Part shown: in pieces, positions 1 through 11,215 of the stretch
How the letters are laid out: every line of letters starts with the position of its first letter
How positions within the stretch are numbered: position 1 is the first letter of the stretch
Assembly (NCBI GenBank): GCA_000697665.1
Contig: KL197716.1
Location: 1,388,929 to 1,418,553, forward strand
Reading direction: 5' to 3'
From: Jaapia argillacea MUCL 33604
Taxonomy: Eukaryota; Basidiomycota; Agaricomycetes; Jaapiales; Jaapiaceae
Length of the DNA: 29,625 bases
Notes under the pieces: generated by a model
What the model was told of the DNA's origin: nothing
Seen by the model: only the letters and a program-made list of their open reading frames with translations
Database searches by the model: none
Program-made: the position numbers and the translations under genes

Positions 1-136
1 TCATCACCTGACCTGCTTTTGCTGGCTTTCATTGCCTGCTAGCGAGTGAGTGCTCTGATAAGGGTGGTCCATCTTGCACTCATCACCAGACCTGCTTTTG
101 CTGGCTTTCATTGCCTACTAGCAAGTGAGTACTCTA
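1..136. repeat. Tandem duplication, period 79 bp (about 57 bp shared)
   Basis: Positions 1-57 and 80-136 are near-identical and differ at a few transitions. They share the motif CCTGCTTTTGCTGGCTTTC. The 22-23 bp between them is not repeated. The left copy touches the window edge, so more copies may lie outside. The period is not a multiple of three and no continuous reading frame spans both copies, so a protein repeat is unlikely. Confidence 0.7.
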
Positions 137-1289
137 ACTTACTAGTATATACTAAATCTGTCTATTTACTTTACCAATTCTAGATTGTGAGTGTTAAGCA
201 GCAATTTTTTTCAATTGTCAGCCATGGCTCAATTCCTTTGTCAGATTGTATGCATACCAATATCATTATACACCTCTTTTGTCTAACTTACCTCTCATAA
301 TACCTTTCAGGATCCCTGTTTCCTTGTGTTGAAATCAACTATTTCTCAGTTTGAGACTGCTAGTTCTGTGGGTACTTATTTGCTTACTACGTCATTCAAA
401 TTACTTATTGATCTGTTTACTTAGCATTCTGATTTTATCTACTTGTTTGTCCTTGCTGGTATTTCCATTTAACTTTATACTTTTATTATGGTTCTCACTT
501 CATTTCGAGTTATGCTTGCAATCGCTGAGCATGCACAGAAGTTGTCACAGCCTCAATTCTCTACAGCATTTACTATGGCAACCAAACAATTTCAAAGTTC
601 TGGAAAAATCCACAATCTTCATGGCTGTCTTCAGGGCAGCTTCAATTCTACCAGATCTATGAAGGAGACCAAAGAATGGCTCTTTCAACATGTGGTTCAA
701 AATTTAATGGTATTTCTCATCTCAATACCACCTGATTTTACTTAAGCTTTTCAACCTATAGCCTCTTTGAATCTTTTTTTATCTTGCTCTGAATTTCACT
801 TCATGTTTTCATTTCTGTCCATGCATATCTCTGTGGTATCTTTTGTAGGCCAGTGTTGTTAGCTGTGAGAAGACTTTAACCATCTGGCAGATGACCAAGA
901 GCCAGATATAGAAGGACAGGAATTACAGTTGAATAATACCAAAAATCTATATACAGGTGTTGCAGAGCTTGTTAGTCACTAATCAAATACATTGTTGATC
1001 AAGACAATATCTTGAGTAATACCCTTGCATTGGTATCAAGTTTGTGAATATGAGATACAAACAAGAATCCTTCATCCTAAAATACATACTTATAGAACAC
1101 AAGAATAGTGAGAAATGAAATACTGTGTAAGTTCTATTGTATCTTTCATTGCCATAGTAGCCTGAGATTCATAGCTATATTACCTAATAGAAGGTTAAAG
1201 TTCATGCCTGGTACAATGTGCCCCATGTAGAGACCTGGTTAATTTTCGAAGAAACAAGCCAATCACTAGAGTGAGACAATGATAGGTAC
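137..1289 (+). other. Uncharacterised region with a possible spliced gene remnant
   Basis: No protein family is recognised here. The stretch 488-709 reads open and has exon-like composition (residues such as AEHAQKLSQ and ETKEWLFQHV). It is followed at 710 by a GT donor and at 841-849 by a TTTTGTAG acceptor. A further acceptor-like CTTTCAG lies at 304-310, with open frame after it. These are compatible with a decayed multi-exon fungal gene, but I cannot build a continuous model. From about 900 to 1289 all frames are closed and A/T-rich. No RNA gene is seen. Confidence 0.3.
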
Positions 1290-1809
1290 TGTTGTGAACA
1301 CGTCTAGACTGTATATTTTCTTGTTTTTCATTTCTTTATCAGACTCCCTTCGCTTTCATATCATTTCCCTTGTCTATGATACTTAGCATCGTTTCACATT
1401 ATCTTATCTTATCTTATCTCACCTTGGACTTCTTATCTCATCTCATCCTGCCTTATCTCAGACTGGTTCTATTTATATCCCACCTCGCTATTGTTAACTC
1501 GCCTTCTTGCCCTATACCCTATTCGGCAGGTTACCAGTTCTCTGGACATTCCACTCCATTCTCTATCTTTCTATCTTGTTCTCCAGTATTCCTTAGATGC
1601 TATTCTTAGCGCCTTCCATACCATTCTACTACATTCTACCATTCTGGCCCTGGTATATAAGGCGCTCTCACCCTCTTGTATTCCCCAAGCTTGTCCACTT
1701 GAACAATACAGCTCTTTAGCCGTACCCTTCAACTGGTTTGCTCTCATTTGTCATCCTCTACAGCCTCAAGGTCGTAGCCTGAGTACTAGTTGCTAAAGTG
1801 CTCCTAACA
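1290..1809 (+). repeat. 5' LTR of element A (520 bp)
   Basis: Starts TGTTGTGAACACG and ends CTCCTAACA, with short TGTT...AACA terminal inversions. It is highly similar to 27242-27736 read on the - strand. The two differ mainly by transitions and by about 25 bp around 1513-1545 that are missing from the other copy. Inside are pyrimidine-rich runs of TATCT/CATCT pentamers (about 1397-1460) and a TATA box near 1654. No 3' partner is present in direct orientation. Confidence 0.88.
1654..1660 (+). promoter_or_regulatory. TATA box of the element A LTR
   Basis: TATATAA lies 150 bp before the LTR end, inside a block (GGTATATAAGG, then CTTGTATTCCCC, then TTGTCCACTTGAACAATA) that is conserved in the C LTR and echoed in the solo LTR at 22249-22932. 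This marks the likely U3/R boundary. The assignment is by position and motif only. Confidence 0.55.
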
Positions 1810-1826
1810 CTTGGACAAGCTTTTCA
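1810..1826 (+). other. Probable primer-binding region of element A
   Basis: CTTGGACAAGC follows the LTR end directly. The TGG at 1812-1814 is at the expected place for pairing with a tRNA CCA end. I could not match the following bases to a specific tRNA by eye. Confidence 0.35.
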
Positions 1827-1841
1827 CACCCTACTCACCCT

Positions 1842-3357
1842 ATGACACCGATGCAGTCAGGATCTGCAATCCCTTTCACCCTGGAACCCCATCACGTTGT
1901 TATAACCAACGAGCCCCACCTTAGTATCATCGATGTCATTGACATCCGACCCCTCTTTGTGGTAATACTTTGCCGCAGCAACACATTTGACCCTTTCAGA
2001 GGACAGCCTTACAATGATAAACAGATCCAAATTATCAAACGACAGGCAACTCACACCCCACATCCAGTTGGCGACATTAACCTAGAAGCCCCCATTCAAC
2101 TAAACCCCGTCACCACCCAGTTGCCACCCACACGCATCTATCAAAATTGACCCTTATGTACCCTCCGCCTATCAGCAACACCCACTCCCCACCAACACCC
2201 ATATACCAACCTTCCCAGAGCTCATCCAGTACAACTCTGTCGTCCAAGATAGAATCCACTTTGATAGCTCTAACAGATTATTCTTCTATAAACAAGTCCC
2301 CTTCGTCATCCAAGAAGACAGAAGGTTTGCTCAATTTGGAAAACCATCCCAATTCCCCTTCAACCCAGACCTTCCTCCCCTCAAAGAATACATCCGACTA
2401 TACCCTGAAGTAATACCCCAGACCCTGACCACACCTGAAACCGCTAGATCACCACCACCAACCAGTCCAGTATTGCCCTCGGTTGTTGCCCCCACCCCAC
2501 TTGTCGCATCTCATCCACTCAGCCTCCATGGGCTAACCCCCATCAACAAATCTCTCGAGGAGGAACCCCTTGACCCAAACCCCCATTGCGGCAACCTAGC
2601 AGACAATCCATCCACGGTGACTGAGGAATACAAGAACTACATGAATCAGTGTCTAGATCTGCTTCTAGAACATCTTATCAAGCCCCAGAAGTATCTGACA
2701 ACAACCACTTGACCACTGAGAAAGAAGCGGAAACTCAACCCCTGCATGCCACCATCACTGAAGAACCCGAAGATTCACACTCCCCAACACAGGACCCTTC
2801 TGGTGGGCAAGCCAATACTGAAGAAACCACTCCTATCCCTGTCAACACCGAACCTCCTCCCAATCCACCCAACTATCCCCTACCAACTCCAAATCCACAA
2901 CCCCAAATCCCACCTGCTCCACCACCTCCACTGCGACCAGGCCCCACACTGAGTAACACCATGTCTGGCATAAATAATAAAGGACCCAAACTCGCCCCAC
3001 CATCAGTCTTCACCAGCCATCGCCGACGAACTGACAAAGTCATTCAAGAAGTTAAACTTAACATTGGAGCCAATCCAGACAACTTCAAGAATGAATGGGC
3101 CAAGATCGCCTACACTCTTTCTTTTATGAAAGAAGGCACCGCCGGTTCCTGGGCTATGAAATACATCGAAGACTATGAAAAAGAAATATATACCAAAGCA
3201 GATGGAAGTAAGGATGCATGGGAAGAGTTTATTGCTCACGTCAAGGACATGTTCAAGGAACTGGACAAGGGAGGGATGGCAAGGATGCAAATTCAGAACC
3301 TACAACAAGGAAGGTCATCTGTCGACGACTATGCCACCAAATTCGAAGACTTAGCAC
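1842..3357 (+). pseudogene. gag: Element A gag, 5' part
   Basis: Encodes the N-terminal and capsid part of Gag. The first frame is open from 1842 to about 2140. It shifts by one base near 2140 to a frame open to about 2700, then returns to the first frame, which runs to 3357, so at least two 1-nt indels are present. The N-terminal third is Pro/Thr-rich. The capsid-like segment from about 2960 contains VFTSHRRRTDKV, FKNEWAKIAYTLSF and NLQQGRSSVDDY, typical of fungal Ty3/gypsy Gag. Copy C retains only the part from TLSFMKEG onward. Coding is cut at the codon for Thr in ARYT by hAT element H and resumes at 16858. Confidence 0.75.
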
Positions 3358-3365
3358 GTTACACC
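3358..3365 (+). repeat. Target-site duplication of hAT element H, left copy (GTTACACC)
   Basis: GTTACACC here and at 16850-16857 flank the element exactly. Eight bp is the duplication length characteristic of hAT transposons. One copy belongs to the gag reading frame (Arg-Tyr-Thr). Confidence 0.95.
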
Positions 3366-3540
3366 TAGTGATGCTGAAGTTCAGTTCTCAAATGTTGTTG
3401 AACATGTTCAGAATGGGAACTGAATGGCAGGTTCAGTCCAAAGTTCTAGCAGAGGGACAGACTGAACCAGAGATAGCATTCATGGTTCAACAGAGGGTAT
3501 GGTCTCCCGGACGGGTTCAGAACGTGTTCGAATGGCAGCC
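3366..3540. repeat. Left subterminal repeats of element H (GTTCA motif)
   Basis: About 5 GTTCA and 2 TGAAC copies lie within the first 175 bp, mirrored by about 2 GTTCA and 6 TGAAC in the right end. The mirror-image dense pentamer array next to the inverted repeats fits hAT subterminal transposase-binding sites. The function is inferred. Confidence 0.55.
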
Positions 3541-3725
3541 AGAAATTTGTTTTAAGACTCTGGCGGAGGTTCTCGGGGAGCCTAATTGTTAAATACTATC
3601 TTAGCTGGCTGATCACCCAATCTGGGCCTAAGTTTCCACTGGGAAATCTCGCTTACTGCCTGGTTGGTGCCAGCGCGACACCGCTCTGCCATTCCACCAC
3701 ATTGGCGACACTGACCTCAGCAATG

Positions 3726-3732
3726 TATAAAA
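3726..3732 (+). promoter_or_regulatory. TATA-like box of hAT transposase
   Basis: TATAAAA lies 40 bp before the ATG at 3772, followed by a pyrimidine-rich stretch. The short spacing implies a very short leader. Confidence 0.4.
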
Positions 3733-4042
3733 TGGTGCTGAAATCTCTTTTTTATCCACTTCACTTAATCCATGGATAACTGTGCTCTCAGACCTGACGG
3801 GAATCTTTGTGACGCCAGCCAGATCGTGTGGTACCACAACATCGACGACACCATGCCAATCGCTGGTCCATCCACCTCTAAATCTCACTCTTATTCAACT
3901 TCCTCAGGCCCTCTTAATGCACTCTCTCAACTTGGTGTCCCTCCTGCCATTGTAGTCACTGGTTCTCATTGGTCTGGCTGCACAACACGGCCTTCTGCTC
4001 GCACTACAGACCCAAATAACGCACTGGGCGACATTTTCTCTC

Positions 4043-4280
4043 CAAAATCTACTCAAAAGAGGGCTCCACCTCTGACTGATGACAGTTCTGCCCCTGTGAA
4101 GTGACGCGCTGCTGCCGAACCACATGCCACCGACCCCAATTCTGACGACAAGGCTAACAAGGCTAACAACAGTCTTCTTTCAAAATCTACTCAGAAGAGG
4201 CCTCCACCTTTGATTGATGACAATCCTGCCCCTGCAAAGCGACGTGTTCCTGCGAAACCACATGCCACCAACCCAGATTT
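4043..4280 (+). repeat. Internal 138-bp-period duplication in transposase exon 1
   Basis: Units beginning at 4043 and 4181 encode diverged 46-codon repeats (SKSTQKR.PPL.DD...KRR..A.PHAT). The period is a whole number of codons, so the frame is kept. The first unit contains the TGA at 4102-4104 exactly where the second has CGA, showing the stop is a mutated Arg codon. Confidence 0.8.
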
Positions 4281-6058
4281 GGATAACTCAGCCAACAATC
4301 AACCATCTCCCCCCACTGGCGGCAATCGTGACGATGGTGGTGGTGGACACAGTAGTGATGGCCATGAAGATCAGGGTGATGATGGAGATGAGAATGAAGA
4401 TCTTGATGATGAGGATGAGGATGCAGACAAGGCCTACGAGAAGTTGAAGGCTGTCGGTGACACTGATCGCACCGTAAGTTGTTTGATCTCATCTCGAGTC
4501 CATGTGTACTCATAGACATCCATATGGGTTGCTAGGCAGGTGCAGCTCCTTGCAGGTGGGATCGTACAGCAGATCTCAAAGTCATTTTTGTGCAGGAGGA
4601 TGATCGTGTCAACCCGGACACGAATATCAGGGAAAAGGGGTGGCGTTGCGTGGTCTGCAAGTAAGTTGTTTGTTTCCTACCTGTGTATATGTCTGCTCAC
4701 AAGATCTCATTTGCAGGAATGGGGGCTGCTCTGAGAAAGCCTCTTTCTTTACAGGCTCCATCAGCACTCTTCACACCCACATCAAACGGTAAGCGAATTT
4801 AGGTTTCTTATTGTTGTTCCATTCTGAACATCTCCTGTGATCTCACAGAAATCCCAAGGACCATTTCCCGATATACCGACGGCATTGTGAGGCAAAGGGC
4901 ATTGTAATGCACTCCCGTGCAATTCCGGAAGAAGAGCAGGAGACTGATGGGTAAGCATCTCGTTTACTGGTAGGTTTGAGTGACCCTAACAACCCCTACA
5001 CTTCCAGCAAGCAGACGACTCTGGATGGCACGCTTGCGCCCAAGATACTGCCGTTCACGGCGTCAGGTTTAATTTGTATCAACCTAGGACATACTAACCG
5101 TTATAATAGGCCTTTCAGCTGGTTGACAAGGCACCATTCCGACGCCTACTAAAGTACATCAAACCCAACCTTCCCAACTCGGCTATCCCATACTGCATGA
5201 AGGTGTGTGATGAGGTGATGCACAAGGCAAGGGAGGTTCAGGCGCAGATGAAGGAGGACCTAAAGGTTAGGTTTGATATTGTCTCGATTCTGCATGGTGG
5301 TTAACAAAGCATTTAGTGCATCCTTTCCCTTGTATCGGTTGACTTTGACTCCTGGACAAATGAGCACCCTTACCTCTCGGTCAACTTCCACTACATCGAC
5401 GCCCCTGCAGACAAACCAAATGAGTGGGAACTGAAGAACGAGCAAGCAGCCTTTGCAGTAATTGAGGGCAATCACAGTGGAGCAAACCTTTCCACCATCA
5501 TTTTCCGAACAATCAAAAAGTATGGTATCGAGAACAAAGTATGTCTTTGCCTTCGCTTCCACTCAACTATCTTGCTGATTAATATGCAGGTCGGATGGTT
5601 GACGGCTGATAACACCTCGAATAATGACACCGCCGCTGTTGCCCTTGGGAAGGCCTTGGAGACGGAAGGATATGAGTGGGACCCAGCTGAGCGTTGTATC
5701 ATGTATGTTTGTCCCTCTATCTCTCCTAAGCCTCTCTCTCATTGCCTACCAGGTGTCTCGAACATGCTATCCATCTCGGTGCAAAACATTTCATTGAAGA
5801 CATCTCGCCCACTGTCAGCTCCAAGGTACTTAAGAAGGTTCGAGATGCATTCAAGAAGGCTCGATCTGGTGACACTGAGGACCTCAATCTCGAGGTACTC
5901 AATGAGGAGCTTGGAGGTCTTGAAGAGGAGGATGGGGCACAAGAGAATGGTGATGGTGACGTGGAAGAGTTCGACATCACTGATGCTGTCAGGAAGGCTT
6001 TGGCCTTGGTTACTCAGGTAAGTGATCATATGATTTGTATTGATTGGTGCTAATGTGG

Positions 6059-6063
6059 TGATC
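6059..6063. repeat. Target-site duplication of gypsy B (TGATC), left copy
   Basis: TGATC here and at 15240-15244 flank B exactly. The 5-bp length is standard for Ty3/gypsy integrases. Both copies lie within intron 9 of the hAT transposase. Confidence 0.93.
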
Positions 6064-6297
6064 TATAACGAGCCTATACCTAGCACGTCCCAGAGTATCT
6101 CAGAGTCAGACAGTAGCAAGCTGTAACCTGTCCTATTCGGTAGAAGCAGACACAACTAGACTAGAGTGATAGACAAAGCAAAGATATACAAGTGTGATAG
6201 ATATAAAGACTGAGGAGGCGAGGACCACTGTCTCTCGCAAAGTCCATATGAAACCAAACAAATACAAATCTAACACCACAGCTTCACCATCCTTACA
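6064..6297 (-). repeat. 3' LTR of element B (234 bp)
   Basis: Read on the - strand it starts TGTAAGGA and ends CTCGTTATA, so the termini are TG...TA rather than TG...CA. It is the same length as 15006-15239. The polypurine tract directly precedes it in element sense. Confidence 0.95.
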
Positions 6298-6310
6298 TCC
6301 TCCCCTCCTT
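6298..6310 (-). other. Polypurine tract of element B
   Basis: On the - strand AAGGAGGGGAGGA abuts the first base of the 3' LTR. This is the expected position and composition of the plus-strand primer for reverse transcription. Confidence 0.85.
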
Positions 6311-6484
6311 AGAACCAAATGCGCATGCGAGGAAATAGAAATAAAACGAGAGTGTGTTGATGTTCGAATGAGTGGTGATTGTCGATTGAATGAACGAGTG
6401 TCGATGAGATTGGGGTATCAAGTGGATGACACAAAGTCATTGAGGACAACTCCAACAGTCAGTCAAGTAAGGTAGCCTCATTGT

Positions 6485-7921
6485 TCAGAACAATGTCACA
6501 TCGCTCGGCTCCTCGGATTGAGGATTTTGAGAGCCTGAAGAGCTTGCCTGTGGAGTCGCGTCGGCCTTTCGACTAGCCACCCACACTTTGAGTGGGATTT
6601 TCTGTTGAGCAGAGGTCGACGACGATGGAGGTCCCGAAGCAAGGCTTGGGGTGTCTCCAGGGGCCCGGTGTTTGTCTTTACGACCACGGTTCCCAGCATT
6701 CATACGAGTGACCTGCTCCGTGACGAAGGCGTTGGCCCAACGTTTTATTCGTGTCGCATGATCCAATCCAAATCCACAAGCAGCAAAGAACTCAGCTAGT
6801 TTCTTGTCACTGGGCTCTCCTGGATCCGAGTACCGCATGAGTTCAAACTTGGGACTGGGGATGATCATTTTGGCCACAATACGATTGGGGTAGTCATCCT
6901 TCTGGAAGTAGAGAGCTATGGATTGTTGCCACTTGTCTCATGCCTGAGGGTCTGGGGCTGTACGAGAGATACAGAGGTGGATTCCCATCCTGATCTGTTG
7001 CTCGTGGCCAGGTTCAGCAGGTACTCCAAGAGGGCAAGTGTCAGGATGAGCACAATAGTACTTGAGGTGAATGTCGATAGATTCAAAAATGTTAGGTGCA
7101 CCCTTCCCTCCCCCAGCAGAAGACGACGGCAATGGAATGGCGAGGGCATTCAAAGTCGAAGCAGGTGTGAATAGGGAGGAATGGTCAACACCACTCACAA
7201 TCCGTCATCTCCGCTCTCGCCCATCATCCATTCCACTCTCCAGCTCGGCAATGCGTTCTTCCAACAATGCAAGGGAGGCCCTGAGCTCGGAGTTCTCGGT
7301 AGCCAAGGCTCTGGTCTGCTCGTCTTGGTGAGTGGCGTGGATGGCCGAATGAGTGGCGGGAGTGAACATGTCCGAAAGTGATGCAAATTTTGCGACGGCA
7401 CATGCAGCTGCCTCGCAGATGTACTTCTCGTGCTGAGAGGCGTGCCCTCGGAGGACAGTCACAAGTGATGGGTTAGACCCGTTGACTGCATGGGAGTAGT
7501 GCTGGTAATATGTGTCGCACGGGTAGCAATTCGCAGCTGGGGCATGTAGAATCAGATTTGTTGGGGCATGGAGCTCCCAGCGGGTCGATTTATCTGTGAA
7601 CCGGCGAACGTCGAGGGGCGTTAGAGAGCGATCACAAGGGAGTCTCGGAGATCCACGATCCATAGACAGGCTTCGCAAATGCATGCCATTGTGGGTCCCC
7701 ATGTCGTCACCACGATCTGGGGAAGGGGGACAGCTATCTTGCTCAACAGCGGCAGTGTCAGGCATGATAAGACAGCAAGATTTTGTGAGGTAATCGAGAG
7801 ATCGACAGAATGATTCAGAGGTCAAGCTGAGGTGCGTTGAAAGAGCAAACACGACGACTGAATCAGTAAAATTGTCCCATTTCCCAAATAGGAAACAACA
7901 GCACCGGACTGAGGTCAGCAT
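6485..7921 (-). pseudogene. Additional ORF of element B, downstream of integrase (unknown function)
   Basis: One reading frame spans the whole interval with only two interruptions, TGA at 7205-7207 and 6938-6940, each flanked by codons that make CGA the likely ancestor. The first good Met is at 7765, giving about 427 codons. The N-terminal part is Ser/Pro/Asp-rich, then Cys/His-bearing (NCYPCDTYYQHY). A leucine-heptad coiled coil follows (ENSELRASLALLEERIAELE). The C-terminal half has aromatic/acidic blocks (DKWQQSIALYFQKDDYPNR, FFAACGFGL) and a basic patch (RGRKDKHR). No signal peptide or long membrane segment is visible. It lies in sense orientation about 270 bp after the integrase stop. 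I do not recognise the family, so no function is assigned. Confidence 0.75.
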
Positions 7922-8031
7922 GCACGCAATGCCAATCCATGGCTAATGCAAGTCGCAACACGAGGCTTGGGAGTTCAAGCCTGAGTGAAAAACAAACAAT
8001 TGCATGTTCCGAGGGTTGAACTCAAGTTCAT

Positions 8032-9435
8032 TCAGGCTCGAATGAGAGGATTTTTGCGTGGTAATGCACGCCAATTCTTCACGTCGTGAAGAGCCAAATA
8101 AGAATCCAAAGCCTCCAAATCCTTGCAGGAGGAGTATGGTTCCCAGGTGGAATCACCATGATTCCATCGAATAAAGAAATCGATTTTGTTACCAGTCCAT
8201 TTGTGACCGATAATCTCGTCAACAAGCCACTCAGTATCTTCAGGAAGCCCGAAGTCATAGAATGCTTTCGACTCGCGATGGGGAAATAATACATCATCAT
8301 TTCCTTCATGTCTTCGCAGTTGACTAACATGAAATTTAGGATGAATTCGACGTGCTTTAAGCTTGTCAGGCAAATCCAAAGTGCACAATGAACTTTCTGG
8401 ATTACTTTCAATCACAGAAAATGGTCCAATGAACTTTGGCATCAATTTCCGAGCATGACCCTTTGGAAGCAAAAGGTGCTCAGTGGATAAATAGGCCAAA
8501 CTGCCAACAGGAAAAGGATCATCCTGTCGTCTATGCTTGTTGGCTTGGTAGGTCTGATTGACCCGGCTTTCAATGATGGCATCATGGGCTTGCATCAAGT
8601 TTGCAAGTGCTCGCTGAGCAAAAGATTTGACACCAGGTGCTGTGGTCCCCGGTTTGAGTTCTCGAATCATGCAAGGCATGGTTGAGTATACCAATTCAAA
8701 TGGTGCAAACCCAGTTGATGCACTAATGCTTGAATTCAAAGCAAATTCAGTCATGGGGATTTTCTCAACCCAATCAGACTGGTCAGAGCTAACCATTGAT
8801 CTCAAGATCTGGGCCACTGAATGAATAGCTCGTTCAGAGACTCCATCAGTCTGGGGATGGAAAGCAGTGGACATCAATAATTTGGTGCCCATTAAGTGGT
8901 GCAATTCACGCCAAAATTTGGAGGTGAATTTGGAGTCACAATCTGAGACAATACTTTCTGCCAATCCATGGTATCGCACAATACGATCCAGGTAAATCCA
9001 CGCCAATTCAGATGCTTTGGTAGTGGTTTTCAAAGGGATCAAGTGAACCATGGAGGTCAATCGACAGATAATAACCCAAAGATAATCAAATCCTTGAGAT
9101 AGTGGGAATGGGCCAACAAAGTCCATTCCAATGGAACTCCAAGGCCTTGTGGGAACAGGGAGATTGTGAAGTAACCCCATGGGTTTCTGATTGCTAGTCT
9201 TTGAGACTTGGCAAATTGGACAAGTTCCACAGAACTTCTCAATCTCAATACCCATATGAGGCCACCAGTACCATCATCTGATGTAATCACTAGTTTTCTG
9301 AGAGCCAAAATGACCAAGAATAGTATGACCTTGGTCAACGACAATCTCAGTCAGCATTCGCTTCTTGAGAAGTGTGTGAGGATTGCAGAGAACCTCATCT
9401 CCAAGTCGATTCTTGGTAAAAAGTAGGTTATCTCA
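8032..9435 (-). pseudogene. int: Element B integrase with C-terminal chromodomain
   Basis: Catalyses insertion of element cDNA into the genome. The frame runs from just after the TGA at 9433-9435 to a genuine TGA at 8032. The zinc-binding HHCC region (GHTILGHFG, then CGTCPIC) is broken by TGA at 9274-9276. The catalytic triad is visible as GMDFVG, VSDCDSKF and QTDGVSER, so the first Asp, second Asp and Glu are retained. The C-terminal chromodomain (TEWLVDEIIGHKW, FFIRWNHGDSTWEP) at about 8090-8260 is the hallmark of chromoviruses and is thought to steer insertion to marked chromatin. Upstream it is continuous in frame with RT-RNase H. Confidence 0.92.
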
Positions 9436-11215
9436 CAGGGAGAAAGTCTTGTATGCCTTGATGTCAGACATAACTTTGGAGAAGAAATCATCTCCCTTGT
9501 ATCCTTGAGATACAGCATTGAGAAAATCAACCACTTCTTCAACTCGCTCTTTAAGAGGAGGCCCATTCGCAACTGATTCACCAATGGTGGGGTCATCAGG
9601 GTCTGACTCTCTTTGAGGAGTTGCCTCTCGCTGAGGCGAGGGTTCAGATGAAGGATTTGGATCAGGTGTAGGAGGTGGAGGTGGAGCCATTGCTTCAGCC
9701 TCCTTCCAACGAGCTTCAGTCTCAGCCATTTCTCTAAGACGTTCAGATCGTCTAGGAAGAGGTTTATGATTGGCTTCAGGACCAACTCGAGCAGAGCATA
9801 TTTCTACAACTCGACCAATAGGCAAATCCTCTGATTCAGGATCAAGGCAAGAATCTGCATTGACATATTCGTCAACAGGTTGAACTTCATCCCACTTGTC
9901 ATTTTCAAAATAACGAGAGAAGCAATCTGCAACCTTATTGAGTTTACCTTTGACATACTGGATAGTATAATCAAAGCAGCTCATAAATTCCATCCAGTGC
10001 ACTTGGCAATTGGACAAGTGTCGCTGAGTCTTGAAAAACTCAAGTGCTTTGTGATCAGTCACAATATTGATCTTTTGACCAAGGAGTTTATCTTCCCATT
10101 TGAGCAGAGCCTCAAGGATGGCTATAGTTTCCTGCTCAAAGGTATGATAGGAGTGTTGGGCAGCAGTAAACTTCTTGGACATAAATCCAGCAGGACAGCA
10201 GTTACGCCACTCAGGGCCTTGTCCATAGACAGCACCAACTCCTGACATAGAAGCATCACAAATAACCCAAATTGGCTCATCAATTGATGGATCGATGGGG
10301 TGCAAAATCGGAGTTTTGCAGGCTAGAGCTTTGATCGATTCAAAGCATTTATCATGAATGGGACGCCATTGGAAAGCCCGACCATTTCTCACCATGCCAG
10401 CCAATGGTCCAGTAAAAGCTGAGACATCAGGCATGAAATGAGCAAGGTATTGGACCAATCCAAGGAACCGTTGAACATCATTAAAGTTACGAGGAGTACG
10501 CCACTCACAAACTTGAGCCATTTTGTCTGAGTCTGCATGGAGTCCCTTGTCATCAATGATATGACCCAAACAATCCATTCGATTTGAATAGAGATCACAT
10601 TTGGTCTTGCTCAGGTAAAGCTTAGCTTCACGCAAACAATCAAAGACCAACTTCAGATGTTTCTCATGCTCTTCAACAGAGTTTGAAAAGACAAAGATAT
10701 CATCTAAGTAAACATGGACAAAGCATCCAATATAATCACGAAAGATGTGAGTCATCAATCGCTGAAAAGTAGCAGGAGCATTACAGTCGCCTTGTTGCAT
10801 AACATGGCTGTAATGAGTTCCATAAATGGTCGCAAAAGCAGTCTTCCATACATCAGAAGGTTCCACTCTTACTTGTTCATACACATCAGACATATCAATC
10901 TTTGATCGATACTTTGCACGAGTGACATCCATTCGAATCTGATCCTGATCAGGGAATGGAGTTACGTCTTTGTAGGTATTGTCATTGCACTTTCGACAGT
11001 CAAAAACAGTCTGCAATGTACCAGATTTCTTTGGAATACAAAGTAAAGGCATAGCTTGGGAAACAGTAACTGATTCCCACCAGCCAGCTTTGATGTATCG
11101 TTGCATCTTAGCCATAAATTCTGGTTTCATTGCATCAGGGCAACAAGGTAGATGATAATGATACTGCTTATCCTCATCAATAAGTGGTATATGGTGATTA
11201 ATGTCACACATGGGG
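9433..11215 (-). pseudogene. pol: Element B reverse transcriptase and RNase H
   Basis: Copies element RNA into DNA and degrades the RNA strand. RT core motifs are all present: KIDMSDVYEQV, QGDCNAPATFQRLM and the catalytic YLDDIFVFS (YLDD codons at 10699-10710). RNase H follows with VICDASMSGVGAV, FEQETIAILEAL and VTDHKALEFF, then VADCFSR. A Pro/Glu/Arg-rich linker of about 110 residues separates it from integrase. The frame is open for about 590 codons. Its 5' end lies one frame away from Gag-protease across a short C-run near 11215. The break falls in the conserved start of RT, so it is read as a 1-nt deletion and not as a regulated shift. Confidence 0.93.

Noticed and set aside
1-1289. Missing N-terminal half of the Harbinger transposase
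   Set aside because: No DDE core motifs are found on either strand of this interval.
1370-1796. Ser/Leu-rich open frames inside the A LTR (and inverted in the C LTR)
   Set aside because: They arise from the pyrimidine-rich LTR composition and are not aligned with any start or domain.
4187-4519. His-rich antisense open frame opposite hAT exon 1
   Set aside because: It is the complement of the Asp/Glu/Gly codon run of the transposase and crosses its intron.
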